Below are positions 1-5,850 of a DNA stretch of 5,964 nt, in pieces. The notes below the pieces were generated by a model, which had not been told where the DNA came from, did not search any database, and worked only from the letters and a program-made list of their open reading frames with translations. The stretch comes from Candidatus Hydrogenedentota bacterium (lineage in GTDB: Bacteria > Hydrogenedentota > Hydrogenedentia > Hydrogenedentales > CAITNO01), in assembly GCA_007124105.1 (NCBI GenBank), contig SLFT01000252.1:1-5964 (forward strand), given 5' to 3'. Position numbers and translations under genes: made by a program. The stretch's first letter is position 1. Each line of letters begins with the position of its first letter.

Positions 1-1
1 T

Positions 2-1021
2 GGCCACGCATTGCGTATCGTTTTTCAGACAACGCCCTACCTGGTCTATCGAGCCGGCGTGTATGGGGCTATCTGTGGCGTTGCCGCGGCACTGCTTCTC
101 TTTCTTGCCCTCATCGGGTATGTTTTCGGCAGCGGCGCCGCAGGCGTCATGTTTGTTATCGCGCTTGTCGCAGGCGGTTTTGGCGCGCGTTTATTACGCG
201 AATACATCCTGTATCTTTTGCGCGCGGGCCATGTGGCCGTCATCACGGAAATTATTGTCCGTGAAAAGCTGCCCGAGGGCGTCAGCCAGACGCAATGGGG
301 AAGCGACAAGGTAAAAGCCTATTTTAAGGAGATCAGTGTTCTGGCATTAATTGACCAGATGATCAAGGGCATCATACGCGTCTTGAATCGCACCCTGTTC
401 AATGTGCTTAACGTTCTGCCCATCCCCGGCACGGACGGCGCTAAAAAAGCCATCCAGAAAGTGGTGGATTTCAGTCTTACCTATATTGACGAATCCATCC
501 TGGCCTACACCTTCAAAACAGAAAATGAAAACGTATACGATGCAGCGCAATCAGGGATCATCCTATATTGCCAGGCGTGGAAGAGCCTGTTGAGGAACGC
601 CGTTGCGCTTACTGTTCTCTGCTACGCGTTTACGATTGCAAGCGCTATCGTATTTTTGATTCCCCTGGGCGGCCTTGCATTGCTCCTGCCGGAAACCTGG
701 GCCTTTGCCAAATTTGCGCTGTTTATTCTTGCCCTGTTTCTGGGCTTCTCCGTGAAATGGATTCTTTTCGATCCCATTGCATGTACCGCCACGATTTTGA
801 CCTTTCTCAAGGAAACCGAGGGCATGACCCCGGACCCCGCCTGGGAACAACGAATCGCGACCGTGAGCGAAAAGTTTCGCGAACTGAAACAAAAGGCCGT
901 ATCCCACGTAGCAAGCGGCAGACAAGCGCACACAGACGTGTCGGATGCTGACGCGCCGACTGATGCTGGAACCAATGAAACGCCGGAGAACCCTGATGAT
1001 GGCCCTGATAAAGAAGAATAA
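2..1021 (+). CDS. Membrane protein of unrecognised family, 5' end cut by window edge
   Basis: The frame is open to the left edge. The first possible initiation codon inside the window is a TTG at 11, with no visible ribosome binding site, so the true start is probably upstream. Counting from that TTG (336 residues), hydrophobic segments lie at about 17-39, 43-68, 197-226 and 232-254, consistent with four membrane helices in two pairs. They are separated by a polar, helix-rich stretch of roughly 125 residues that contains LPIPGTDGAKKA at about 136-147. After the last helix come FDPIACTATILTFLKETEG (253-271) and a charged helix, WEQRIATVSEKFRELKQKA. The final 35 residues are rich in Asp, Glu, Pro and Thr and are probably disordered. 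I do not recognise the family and assign no function; the architecture shows only an integral membrane protein. The following gene is on the same strand but 248 bp away, so an operon is not evident. The coding assignment is strong: long frame, good codon texture and a clean TAA end. Confidence 0.85.
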   Translation, partial: GHALRIVFQTTPYLVYRAGVYGAICGVAAALLLFLALIGYVFGSGAAGVMFVIALVAGGFGARLLREYILYLLRAGHVAVITEIIVREKLPEGVSQTQWGSDKVKAYFKEISVLALIDQMIKGIIRVLNRTLFNVLNVLPIPGTDGAKKAIQKVVDFSLTYIDESILAYTFKTENENVYDAAQSGIILYCQAWKSLLRNAVALTVLCYAFTIASAIVFLIPLGGLALLLPETWAFAKFALFILALFLGFSVKWILFDPIACTATILTFLKETEGMTPDPAWEQRIATVSEKFRELKQKAVSHVASGRQAHTDVSDADAPTDAGTNETPENPDDGPDKEE

Positions 1022-1022
1022 G

Positions 1023-1056
1023 GCCATTCGCACAGGGAAGTGGCGGTGATTTTTTT
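1023..1056 (+). terminator. Weak candidate Rho-independent terminator
   Basis: Directly after the stop of the membrane-protein gene, GCCATT (1023-1028) can pair with AAGTGGC (1038-1044), with one bulged G. Five bases later there is a run of seven T (1050-1056). The stem is short and the T-run is not immediately adjacent, so this is a plausible but weak terminator. Confidence 0.35.
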
Positions 1057-1092
1057 AACGGCTAACGCCACAGAAATCAAGAGAGGCGGCAA

Positions 1093-1125
1093 CCGTCAAT
1101 CCGTCAATTCGGTCAACAGCGTCCA
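1093..1125 (+). repeat. Short tandem GTCAA-type repeats
   Basis: CCGTCAAT occurs twice in tandem (1093-1100, 1101-1108). It is followed at similar spacing by GGTCAAC (GTCAA at 1112) and GTCCA (1121). GTC-starting units therefore recur at 1095, 1103, 1112 and 1121, i.e. every 8-9 bp. The repeat lies in the gap between the membrane-protein and methyltransferase genes. Function is unknown; it could be slippage or a protein-binding array. Confidence 0.5.
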
Positions 1126-1146
1126 TCACGAGCCGCGCCACCTGTT

Positions 1147-1176
1147 CAGACGCGTTTGTAAAACGTCACAGACGCG
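1147..1176 (+). repeat. CAGACGCG direct repeat around a small inverted repeat
   Basis: CAGACGCG is present at 1147-1154 and again at 1169-1176, 22 bp apart (about two helical turns). Between them, CGTTT (1153-1157) and AAACG (1161-1165) form an inverted repeat with a GTA centre. This upstream region of the methyltransferase could be an operator, but nothing beyond the repeat geometry supports that. Confidence 0.4.
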
Positions 1177-1195
1177 CTATCCCTGTCGCGTGTAC

Positions 1196-1216
1196 AAAGC
1201 GTCTGGTGGACGCTTT
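1196..1216 (+). promoter_or_regulatory. Perfect 8-bp hairpin upstream of the methyltransferase
   Basis: AAAGCGTC (1196-1203) and GACGCTTT (1209-1216) are exact reverse complements around the 5-base loop TGGTG. Only four T end the right arm (1214-1217), so it is a poor terminator by itself. It sits 53 bp before the methyltransferase start and may be a leader hairpin or a second weak terminator for the upstream gene. The GACGC core also occurs in the direct repeats at 1149 and 1171. Confidence 0.4.
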
Positions 1217-1247
1217 TACGAGACCGAAGTGAGCGCCAAAAGAAGGT

Positions 1248-1255
1248 AAGGAAGG
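1248..1255 (+). promoter_or_regulatory. Ribosome binding site of the methyltransferase gene
   Basis: AAGGAAGG lies 14 bases before the ATG at 1270, a longer spacing than ideal. A second purine patch, ATAGG, ends 9 bases before that ATG. Together they support the ATG at 1270 as the start. Confidence 0.55.
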
Positions 1256-1269
1256 ATAGGCTTGGCAAT

Positions 1270-2043
1270 ATGTCTTCAACGACATATAAACCAGACACAA
1301 CGTGTCGAATATCCAGGGAATCAGCGCCTCGCAATACCCACGCAAAAGTTTATGCGTTGCTGCGTGATACCCTTTCGCGGGGTTGTGTGCTGGATATTCC
1401 CTGCGGTTCCGGCGCGTTTCTGCGGCGTTTGCAGACCGGCCCTTACGCTTTTTGCGGGGTTGATATCGCATCCCACGCCGCGATTCCTCGAGAGGCCAAT
1501 TTTGTTCGCGCCAACATGAATGCGCGTCTCCCTTTTGATGACGCGCGGTTTGACGCGGTCGTTTCGATTGAAGGCATCGAGCATATCCGGCGCCCTTTTG
1601 ACTTTGTGAGTGAATGCGCGCGCATCCTTAAACCCGGTGGCGTGTTCATTCTGACCACGCCCAACATCTCGTCGCTGCGTTCCCGGTGGCGGTGGCTGCT
1701 CACCGGCTTTCATAATAAAGGAAACTATCCGCTGGATGAGACCAGGCCCCTGTGGCGCCATCATATTACGTTGTTGTCCTATCCTCAGTTGCGCTATATA
1801 TTTCACACCGCCGGTCTGCGCGTCAAGCAACGCAGTACCAGCCGAATCAAAGCGGCTTCCTGGCTGTACTTGCCGCTGTTGCCGTTTACACGGCTGGTTA
1901 CGCGCTGGGTACTGTGGCGCGGCGCGAAAGACGACGCACTGGCGGCGCTATATCGCGACGTGGCCCGTGAACTGTACAGTCTACCCGTATGTTTCGGCGA
2001 CAATATAATCCTCGTCGCGCACAAGCCTGGAAGCGCCTCCTGA
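1270..2043 (+). CDS. Class I SAM-dependent methyltransferase
   Basis: The 257-residue protein has a Methyltransf_11/23-type Rossmann domain. SAM-binding motif I is VLDIPCGSG at 40-48, and the acidic end of strand 2 is D65 in GVDI. LPFDDARFD (87-95) leads into the strand-4 motif IEGIEHI (100-106), then the KPGG turn (121-124) and TTPN (129-132). A second conserved block, HHITLLSYPQLRYIF (164-178), is typical of these small-molecule methyltransferases, where the region after the core forms the substrate cap. The C-terminal third contains a hydrophobic, Trp/Leu-rich stretch (about 196-216) that might touch a membrane or a lipid-like substrate; this is inference. The acceptor cannot be read from the sequence. 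No biosynthetic partner is adjacent: the gene is separated by 248 bp from the upstream gene and converges on the isomerase gene with a 9-bp gap. The methyltransferase assignment is firm; the substrate is unknown. Confidence 0.92.
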   Translation: MSSTTYKPDTTCRISRESAPRNTHAKVYALLRDTLSRGCVLDIPCGSGAFLRRLQTGPYAFCGVDIASHAAIPREANFVRANMNARLPFDDARFDAVVSIEGIEHIRRPFDFVSECARILKPGGVFILTTPNISSLRSRWRWLLTGFHNKGNYPLDETRPLWRHHITLLSYPQLRYIFHTAGLRVKQRSTSRIKAASWLYLPLLPFTRLVTRWVLWRGAKDDALAALYRDVARELYSLPVCFGDNIILVAHKPGSAS

Positions 2044-2052
2044 CTGATTCTG

Positions 2053-2925
2053 CTATAGCGCGTCCAAAATGCGCTTCAAGTTGCTTAACCCCAGTTCAAT
2101 GCCTTGAAGCGGGTCTTCCATGCCCTCAAATTCGATGGACACGGGGCCGTCATAGCCGCTCGCTTTCAAGACGCGCAGGCATTGGGCGACGGGGATGTCG
2201 CCGTGTCCGATAATTGCCCCGCGCAGGTAATTGCCCGCCCGTGATGTGAACCAGCCTTCTCCGGGAAAGAACGTATTGCCTGATTTCAGATGAAAGTCCT
2301 TAACATGCGCATGAAACGCGTAGGGCGCCAGGAGTCCGACGGCCCGGGCGCAGTCTTCGTCCGCGCAGGCAAAATTACCGACATCAATTAACGCGCCGAA
2401 GTTAGGATGATTAACGGCGCAAATCAGCTTTTCTACGCGGTCGCTGTCCTGGCAAAAATAACCGTGGTTCTCGACCATGGTACGTACGCCCAGTTCCGCC
2501 GCGAACTCGGTGACGGCGCGGCAGCCTTCCGCAACACGGGGCAACGCGGCGTCAAAACTTTTCGCGCCGACATGTTCAGGCGGGAAACCGGCAGTGGCGT
2601 CGTGGCGCATCCCCGGCGCACCCAGCGCGTGGGCGACGCGCACTTCCTCCTTCACCCGTTCGATTTCCGCCTTCAAATCGCCGTCGCATCCCCGGAGAAA
2701 ATCCGCGCCTATTGGATAATTGGTGATTTCAAGCCCATGCTTTTCGCAGGCCGCTCGCGCTTTTTCCGCGAATGCCAGCGCCGATTCGTCCTCGGGCAGC
2801 GAAAAGCCGGCGAACTCGATAGTCTCGAAACCAATCGCCGCTGTTTGGGCGATAACATCAATCTGTTTCATGGCGCCGCTGTTGACCAGCCGCGAGAAGC
2901 TATAGGAACTGACGCCTGTTTTCAT
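2053..2925 (-). CDS. Sugar phosphate isomerase/epimerase-like TIM-barrel protein
   Basis: The 290-residue protein has the xylose-isomerase-like (AP endonuclease family 2) TIM-barrel fold of sugar isomerases and epimerases, and its length is normal for the family. It opens with GVSSYSF (4-10) on strand 1 and carries IGFETIEFAG (31-40) at strand 2. The expected metal and substrate ligands appear in order: E152 with N153 and H154 in VENHG, D181 with N184 in IDVGN, H207 in HAHVKD, and E265 in SIEFEG. Such enzymes use a divalent metal to isomerise or epimerise free or modified sugars or inositols. The family is too broad to name the substrate, and it is not the FucI fold of the classic fucose pathway. 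No export signal is visible, so it is probably cytoplasmic. The ATG has only a weak GGAAAG purine patch upstream. It lies 60 bp after the fucosidase stop on the same strand, which suggests it processes a sugar released by that enzyme. Confidence 0.9.
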   Translation of the reverse strand: MKTGVSSYSFSRLVNSGAMKQIDVIAQTAAIGFETIEFAGFSLPEDESALAFAEKARAACEKHGLEITNYPIGADFLRGCDGDLKAEIERVKEEVRVAHALGAPGMRHDATAGFPPEHVGAKSFDAALPRVAEGCRAVTEFAAELGVRTMVENHGYFCQDSDRVEKLICAVNHPNFGALIDVGNFACADEDCARAVGLLAPYAFHAHVKDFHLKSGNTFFPGEGWFTSRAGNYLRGAIIGHGDIPVAQCLRVLKASGYDGPVSIEFEGMEDPLQGIELGLSNLKRILDAL

Positions 2926-2985
2926 TCTCTGTCGCTTTCCTTATTGTTGAAGGGTTGCTGTGACGGCAATACGGAATTCTGGCGA

Positions 2986-4311
2986 TTATTCCAGCGTCAA
3001 TCGAAACGCCCAGGCGTGACGGCACGGCATTTTGTCAACCGGGATGCACGGTATGCGCAGGGTGACGGCGTCAGCGGCGACCTCCGTCTCAATAGCGCCG
3101 TCGTAGCCCAGCAACGAGGCATTCACTGCCGTCGCGTCGGCGACGTTCGGAAGGGTTAACTCCGCGCCAGGCCATTCCAGGCATATCGCGTACACCGCGT
3201 TGTCTTTACGGGTAAAGCGTACGCCCTCGACTTCCGGCGCGTCGTCCCAGCGCGTGGTGGCGTAAATCGCCTCGCCGTTCACATCAAGCCACGCGCCCAT
3301 GTCGAGAAGCCGTTCCTGCATAATCTCGGGGATGCGTCCGTCCGCCGTGGGGCCGATGTCCAGCAACAGATTGCCGCCGCGGCTAACCGTATCAATCAAT
3401 AATTCGAGCAGTTCCGTTGTACTCCGGTAATCTTCCGCCCGTTCATTGCGGTTATACCCGAATGATTTTCCCATGCCCTGGCATTCCTCGAAACGCGCCC
3501 CATCCATGAGCGGCCCGTCAGACCGGTGCTGATATTCGGGCGTGGCAAAACCGCCGTGTATGCTCCGCGTACCCCGCCCCCAGCGGTCGTTAATGGCCAC
3601 ATCGTCGGGCGCGGATGATTCGTTGAACAGCCACGCCAGGAATTCGGTGCTGCGCCAAGTGGTGTACGGGTGGTCCCATTCGCCGTCCGGCCAGACAAGG
3701 TCCGGCTGGTATCGTTCCACCAGGTCTTTTAGCTGGGGCAGCATATACTGGTCTACATAGCGATCAACATCGCTGCGGTAGAGGGGATTGAACCACTCGT
3801 AAAAGGAGTAGTAGTAGCCCATGCGCAGTCCCCGGGCGCGAACCGCTTCGGTGAGGTCGCCCAGCAAATCGCGATGCGGCCCGATGTCGCGCGCGTTCCA
3901 GTTCCAATTATTGTCGTCAGGCCAGAGGCTGAACCCTTCGTGGTGCTTGGACGTAAGCACTACATACTTCGCGCCGCTGCGTTCGAAGATATCCGCCCAC
4001 AAATCGGGATCGTACATCTCGGCCTTGAACATGGGCGCGAAATCCTGATAATGAAAATCCTCGCCGTAGGTTTCAACGTGAAATTGCCACGTCTCTCCAT
4101 TTTTGTTCTGCATATCATGCCAGTACCATTCCGAGTAGCGCTCTCGTGGGCCCCAGGCGGGCACGGAATACACGCCCCAGTGGATGAATATGCCGAATTT
4201 GGCGTCTTCGAACCATTGTGGATTCGGACGGGTGTCCAGGCTTTCCCAAGTGGGCTCATACGTTGCCTGCGACATGGTTGCCATTATGGCAAGCGTCAAG
4301 AGTGCTGTCAT
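2986..4311 (-). CDS. Alpha-L-fucosidase, glycoside hydrolase family 29
   Basis: GH29 enzymes remove terminal alpha-L-fucose by a retaining mechanism. The 441-residue reading has FGIFIHWG at 39-46 (H44, W45), SKHHEGF at 121-127, the nucleophile motif VWPDGEW with D209, a later FEEC around 274-277 whose first Glu is an acid/base candidate, KSFGYNR at 282-288, and the family signature LLLDIGPTADGRIP near 315-328. The remaining roughly 100 residues fit the usual C-terminal beta-sandwich. Length is normal for bacterial members. I chose the ATG at 4309-4311 because GTAAGGAG sits 7 bases upstream. A longer version from a TTG at 4359 has no ribosome binding site. The short form begins with a hydrophobic stretch ending near SQA at residue 15, resembling a signal peptide, but it lacks basic residues; the TTG form would supply them (RWKRNNVRR). 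Export is therefore likely but the start is not beyond doubt. It precedes the isomerase gene. Confidence 0.93.
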   Translation of the reverse strand: MTALLTLAIMATMSQATYEPTWESLDTRPNPQWFEDAKFGIFIHWGVYSVPAWGPRERYSEWYWHDMQNKNGETWQFHVETYGEDFHYQDFAPMFKAEMYDPDLWADIFERSGAKYVVLTSKHHEGFSLWPDDNNWNWNARDIGPHRDLLGDLTEAVRARGLRMGYYYSFYEWFNPLYRSDVDRYVDQYMLPQLKDLVERYQPDLVWPDGEWDHPYTTWRSTEFLAWLFNESSAPDDVAINDRWGRGTRSIHGGFATPEYQHRSDGPLMDGARFEECQGMGKSFGYNRNERAEDYRSTTELLELLIDTVSRGGNLLLDIGPTADGRIPEIMQERLLDMGAWLDVNGEAIYATTRWDDAPEVEGVRFTRKDNAVYAICLEWPGAELTLPNVADATAVNASLLGYDGAIETEVAADAVTLRIPCIPVDKMPCRHAWAFRLTLE

Positions 4312-4318
4312 TTCCAGT

Positions 4319-4326
4319 CTCCTTAC
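4319..4326 (-). promoter_or_regulatory. Ribosome binding site of the fucosidase, overlapping an upstream stop codon
   Basis: On the minus strand GTAAGGAG lies 7 bases before the ATG at 4311, an ideal Shine-Dalgarno. The TAA inside it (4323-4325) is the stop codon of the Tat-leader ORF. This decides the fucosidase start and allows termination-reinitiation coupling. Confidence 0.75.
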
Positions 4327-4559
4327 GTTGTTACGCTTCCAGCGGGATATTCCCCGCAACCAAAAGACAGATTTGCTGTGTATGTTGTGTACGCTTTAGC
4401 GTGCCGGGGCAGTACCACCCTCCGCGGGCGGATAGAAGAACGTGGCGCGGGCGCCAGGGCCGCGCCCAGCGCGCCCGTACCGAATCCCGGCCATGCGCCC
4501 AACGCCGACAACGCTGCGGTGGACTTCAAGAAGGCGCGTCTACTCAGATTCGATGGCAT
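4323..4559 (-). CDS. Tat-signal-peptide-only ORF, possible truncated gene
   Basis: The 78-codon frame starts with a textbook twin-arginine leader: SRRAFLKST at residues 6-14 carries the RR pair, followed by an Ala/Gly/Leu-rich hydrophobic stretch (15-36) and an APAP-type cleavage region near 36-39. The ATG has a strong AAAGGAG 6 bases upstream, so initiation looks real. After residue 40 the sequence shows no recognisable domain: an Arg-rich patch (RPRRVVLPR), then low-information sequence to the TAA at 4323. Three readings are possible: a gene truncated just after its leader, a very small exported protein, or an old leader once joined to the fucosidase. A simple frameshift into the fucosidase frame is limited by an in-frame TAA at 4396-4398, and the fucosidase has its own hydrophobic N-terminus, so I favour a truncated stub or small protein. 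It starts 42 bp after the phosphotransferase stop and ends 11 bp before the fucosidase ATG. Confidence 0.5.
   Translation of the reverse strand: MPSNLSRRAFLKSTAALSALGAWPGFGTGALGAALAPAPRSSIRPRRVVLPRHAKAYTTYTANLSFGCGEYPAGSVTT
4342..4357. repeat. GCGGG/CCCGC hairpin in the fucosidase leader
   Basis: GCGGG (4342-4346) and CCCGC (4353-4357) form a 5-bp GC-only stem with a 6-base loop. It lies 30 bp upstream of the fucosidase ATG, within the 3' part of the Tat-leader ORF. It could fold in the mRNA, but no T-run follows on the minus strand. Confidence 0.35.
4391..4402. repeat. Short inverted repeat ACGCT-TT-AGCGT
   Basis: ACGCT (4391-4395) and AGCGT (4398-4402) are exact inverted arms around TT. 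The element lies in the apparently non-domain part of the Tat-leader ORF, about 80-90 bp upstream of the fucosidase start, where an operator could sit. Geometry is the only evidence. Confidence 0.3.
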
Positions 4560-4565
4560 GGTATG

Positions 4566-4572
4566 CTCCTTT
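4566..4572 (-). promoter_or_regulatory. Ribosome binding site of the Tat-leader ORF
   Basis: On the minus strand AAAGGAG lies 6 bases before the ATG at 4559, a strong Shine-Dalgarno with good spacing. It is the main evidence that this short frame is, or once was, translated. Confidence 0.65.
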
Positions 4573-4601
4573 CGCGTAAGTGGCGGCGGCCACTGATTTC
4601 G

Positions 4602-5690
4602 CTACAATTCTCCCGTATCCAGCGCTTTCACGCCGGTCATGCCGAGCGCCCCGACCACCATAATCAACGGAGCGAAACGTTCGTCCTTTGTCAGACCCTG
4701 CTTGTAGCGGTAATAAATCTGTTGCGCAATCACCGCCAGTTTTAAGAGGCCGAATATGTAATAGAACATAATGGTTGACACGTCGCGTCCGGTGCGGTCG
4801 CCATAGGCGTTGACCACTTCCTGGCGGGTCATGCATCCATCTTCGAGCGTCAGAAAACACGGCACAATCCCCAATGAAATATCCTTGGGTTCGTTCCAAT
4901 AACTGAGCGCCACGCCCAGGTCCATGAGCGGGTCGCCGATGGTACACATTTCCCAGTCGAGTACGCCGATGATGCGGGTCAGGTCGTCGGGATCAAGCAC
5001 GATATTGTCGAACTTGTAGTCGTTGTGGATAAATACGGCGTCCGTATCTTCCGGACAGTTGTCTTCCAGATAAGCGGCGAGCTGTTCGATGGCCGGGATG
5101 TCGTCCGTTTGTGAACCCCGATAACGGTTTATCCAGCCGTCCACCTGCCGGCGCGTAAAGGAACCTTCCCGACGCAAATCGCCCAGACCGATGGCTGTGT
5201 AATCCACGTCGTGTAGACGCGTGAAATTATCCACAAACACGTCGCAACAACGACGGGCCAGGTCGGGCGTACACGCAAACCCGTCCGGTTTTTTGCCGCG
5301 CAGGATTACGCCCTGTATCCGTTCCATCACGTAGAAGGGCGCGCCGATAATTTCCGGGTCGTCGCAATAGGCAAGCGGCCTGGGCGCGGGAGGATACACA
5401 GGATGCAGCGCGCTGAGTACGCGATACTCGCGGCCCATGTCGTGCGCGGCTTTTACCTTGCTGCCAACGGGCGGACGCCGCAGCACCAACTCTTGGTCTC
5501 CATACCGGACAAGATAGGTCAAGTTTGAGAATCCGCTTGGAAACTGACGTATTTCGACAACGCCGCCCTCATTGCAGAGTCGCTCTCGCAGCCAGGACGT
5601 GAGTCGGGCAGCGTTCAATTCCTCCCCCTCTCGCACGGGGCGCGGCTCATCCAGCAAGTGGTCCATCCTTGGGTAACTCCGTGTGCTCAT
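4602..5690 (-). CDS. APH-fold phosphotransferase, ACAD10/11 N-domain-like
   Basis: The 362-residue protein is a small-molecule kinase of the aminoglycoside phosphotransferase/choline kinase fold. Visible in order: the nucleotide loop SGFSNLTY (52-59), VLRRPP (69-74) on the strand that normally holds the ATP-contacting basic residue, E88 in GREYRVL, the hinge-like YVMERIQG (120-127), catalytic HNDYKFDN (222-229; D224 base, N229 metal) and metal-binding LDWEMCTIGDP (244-254; D245). The LRRPP and LDWE..TIGDPLMDLG signatures mark the subgroup resembling the N-terminal domain of ACAD10/11 and the LvaA-type kinase of levulinate catabolism, whose studied members phosphorylate 4-hydroxyacyl-CoAs. It is therefore unlikely to be an antibiotic-resistance gene. 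The true substrate is unknown. The start is uncertain: ATG at 5690 has no clear ribosome binding site, while ATG at 5666 (354 residues) has GGAG 10 bases upstream. It is the first complete gene of the minus-strand block, 42 bp before the Tat-leader ORF. Confidence 0.9.
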   Translation of the reverse strand: MSTRSYPRMDHLLDEPRPVREGEELNAARLTSWLRERLCNEGGVVEIRQFPSGFSNLTYLVRYGDQELVLRRPPVGSKVKAAHDMGREYRVLSALHPVYPPAPRPLAYCDDPEIIGAPFYVMERIQGVILRGKKPDGFACTPDLARRCCDVFVDNFTRLHDVDYTAIGLGDLRREGSFTRRQVDGWINRYRGSQTDDIPAIEQLAAYLEDNCPEDTDAVFIHNDYKFDNIVLDPDDLTRIIGVLDWEMCTIGDPLMDLGVALSYWNEPKDISLGIVPCFLTLEDGCMTRQEVVNAYGDRTGRDVSTIMFYYIFGLLKLAVIAQQIYYRYKQGLTKDERFAPLIMVVGALGMTGVKALDTGEL

Positions 5691-5789
5691 AGAATATGGC
5701 CAATCAATCCAGAAACGAGAGAGCGACTATGCCTGTAGGATAACACAAAAGGCGGCGACAACTTCGACGTTTATAGACAAGATGTACGA

Positions 5790-5799
5790 AAGCGCGCTT
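5790..5799. repeat. Palindrome AAGCGCGCTT
   Basis: A perfect 10-bp palindrome lies about 100 bp upstream of the phosphotransferase start, in the 183-bp gap after the FGE-type gene. It is a possible operator half of a promoter region. I could not place a convincing sigma-70 promoter in this gap. Confidence 0.3.
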
Positions 5800-5832
5800 G
5801 TTGGATTTGGTCTATATCAAAACAGCCAAACA

Positions 5833-5850
5833 TTTTTTCGTCCGAAAAAA
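5833..5850. repeat. Perfect inverted repeat TTTTTTCG-TC-CGAAAAAA
   Basis: Eight-base arms TTTTTTCG (5833-5840) and CGAAAAAA (5843-5850) flank TC. On the plus strand the A-run continues to nine (5845-5853). It lies downstream of the FGE-type gene and upstream of the phosphotransferase. It could be a bidirectional termination aid or a protein site. Confidence 0.45.

Noticed and set aside
1040..1249. A 69-codon plus-strand frame in the gap before the methyltransferase
   Set aside because: It starts with GTG without a proper ribosome binding site, shows no protein-like pattern, and overlaps the repeats and hairpin that explain its texture.
2041..2055. A bidirectional terminator between the converging methyltransferase and isomerase genes
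   Set aside because: Only 9 bp separate the stop codons, and I see no hairpin with T-runs there.
2407..3159. A 250-codon plus-strand frame opposite the isomerase gene and the fucosidase 3' end
   Set aside because: It runs antisense across two well-supported genes and their gap, has no recognisable motif, and reads as the complement of high-GC codons.
3874..4596. A 240-codon plus-strand frame opposite the fucosidase 5' half and the Tat ORF
   Set aside because: It is antisense to clear GH29 motifs and shows no domain of its own; it is a shadow frame.
4540..4947. A 135-codon minus-strand frame overlapping the phosphotransferase 3' end
   Set aside because: It lies in another frame within the conserved APH-fold gene and has no recognisable domain.
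4602..5690. Reading the APH-fold protein as an aminoglycoside resistance gene
   Set aside because: The LRRPP and LDWE..TIGDPLMDLG signatures place it with ACAD10/11-like kinases rather than resistance enzymes, and no mobile element surrounds it.
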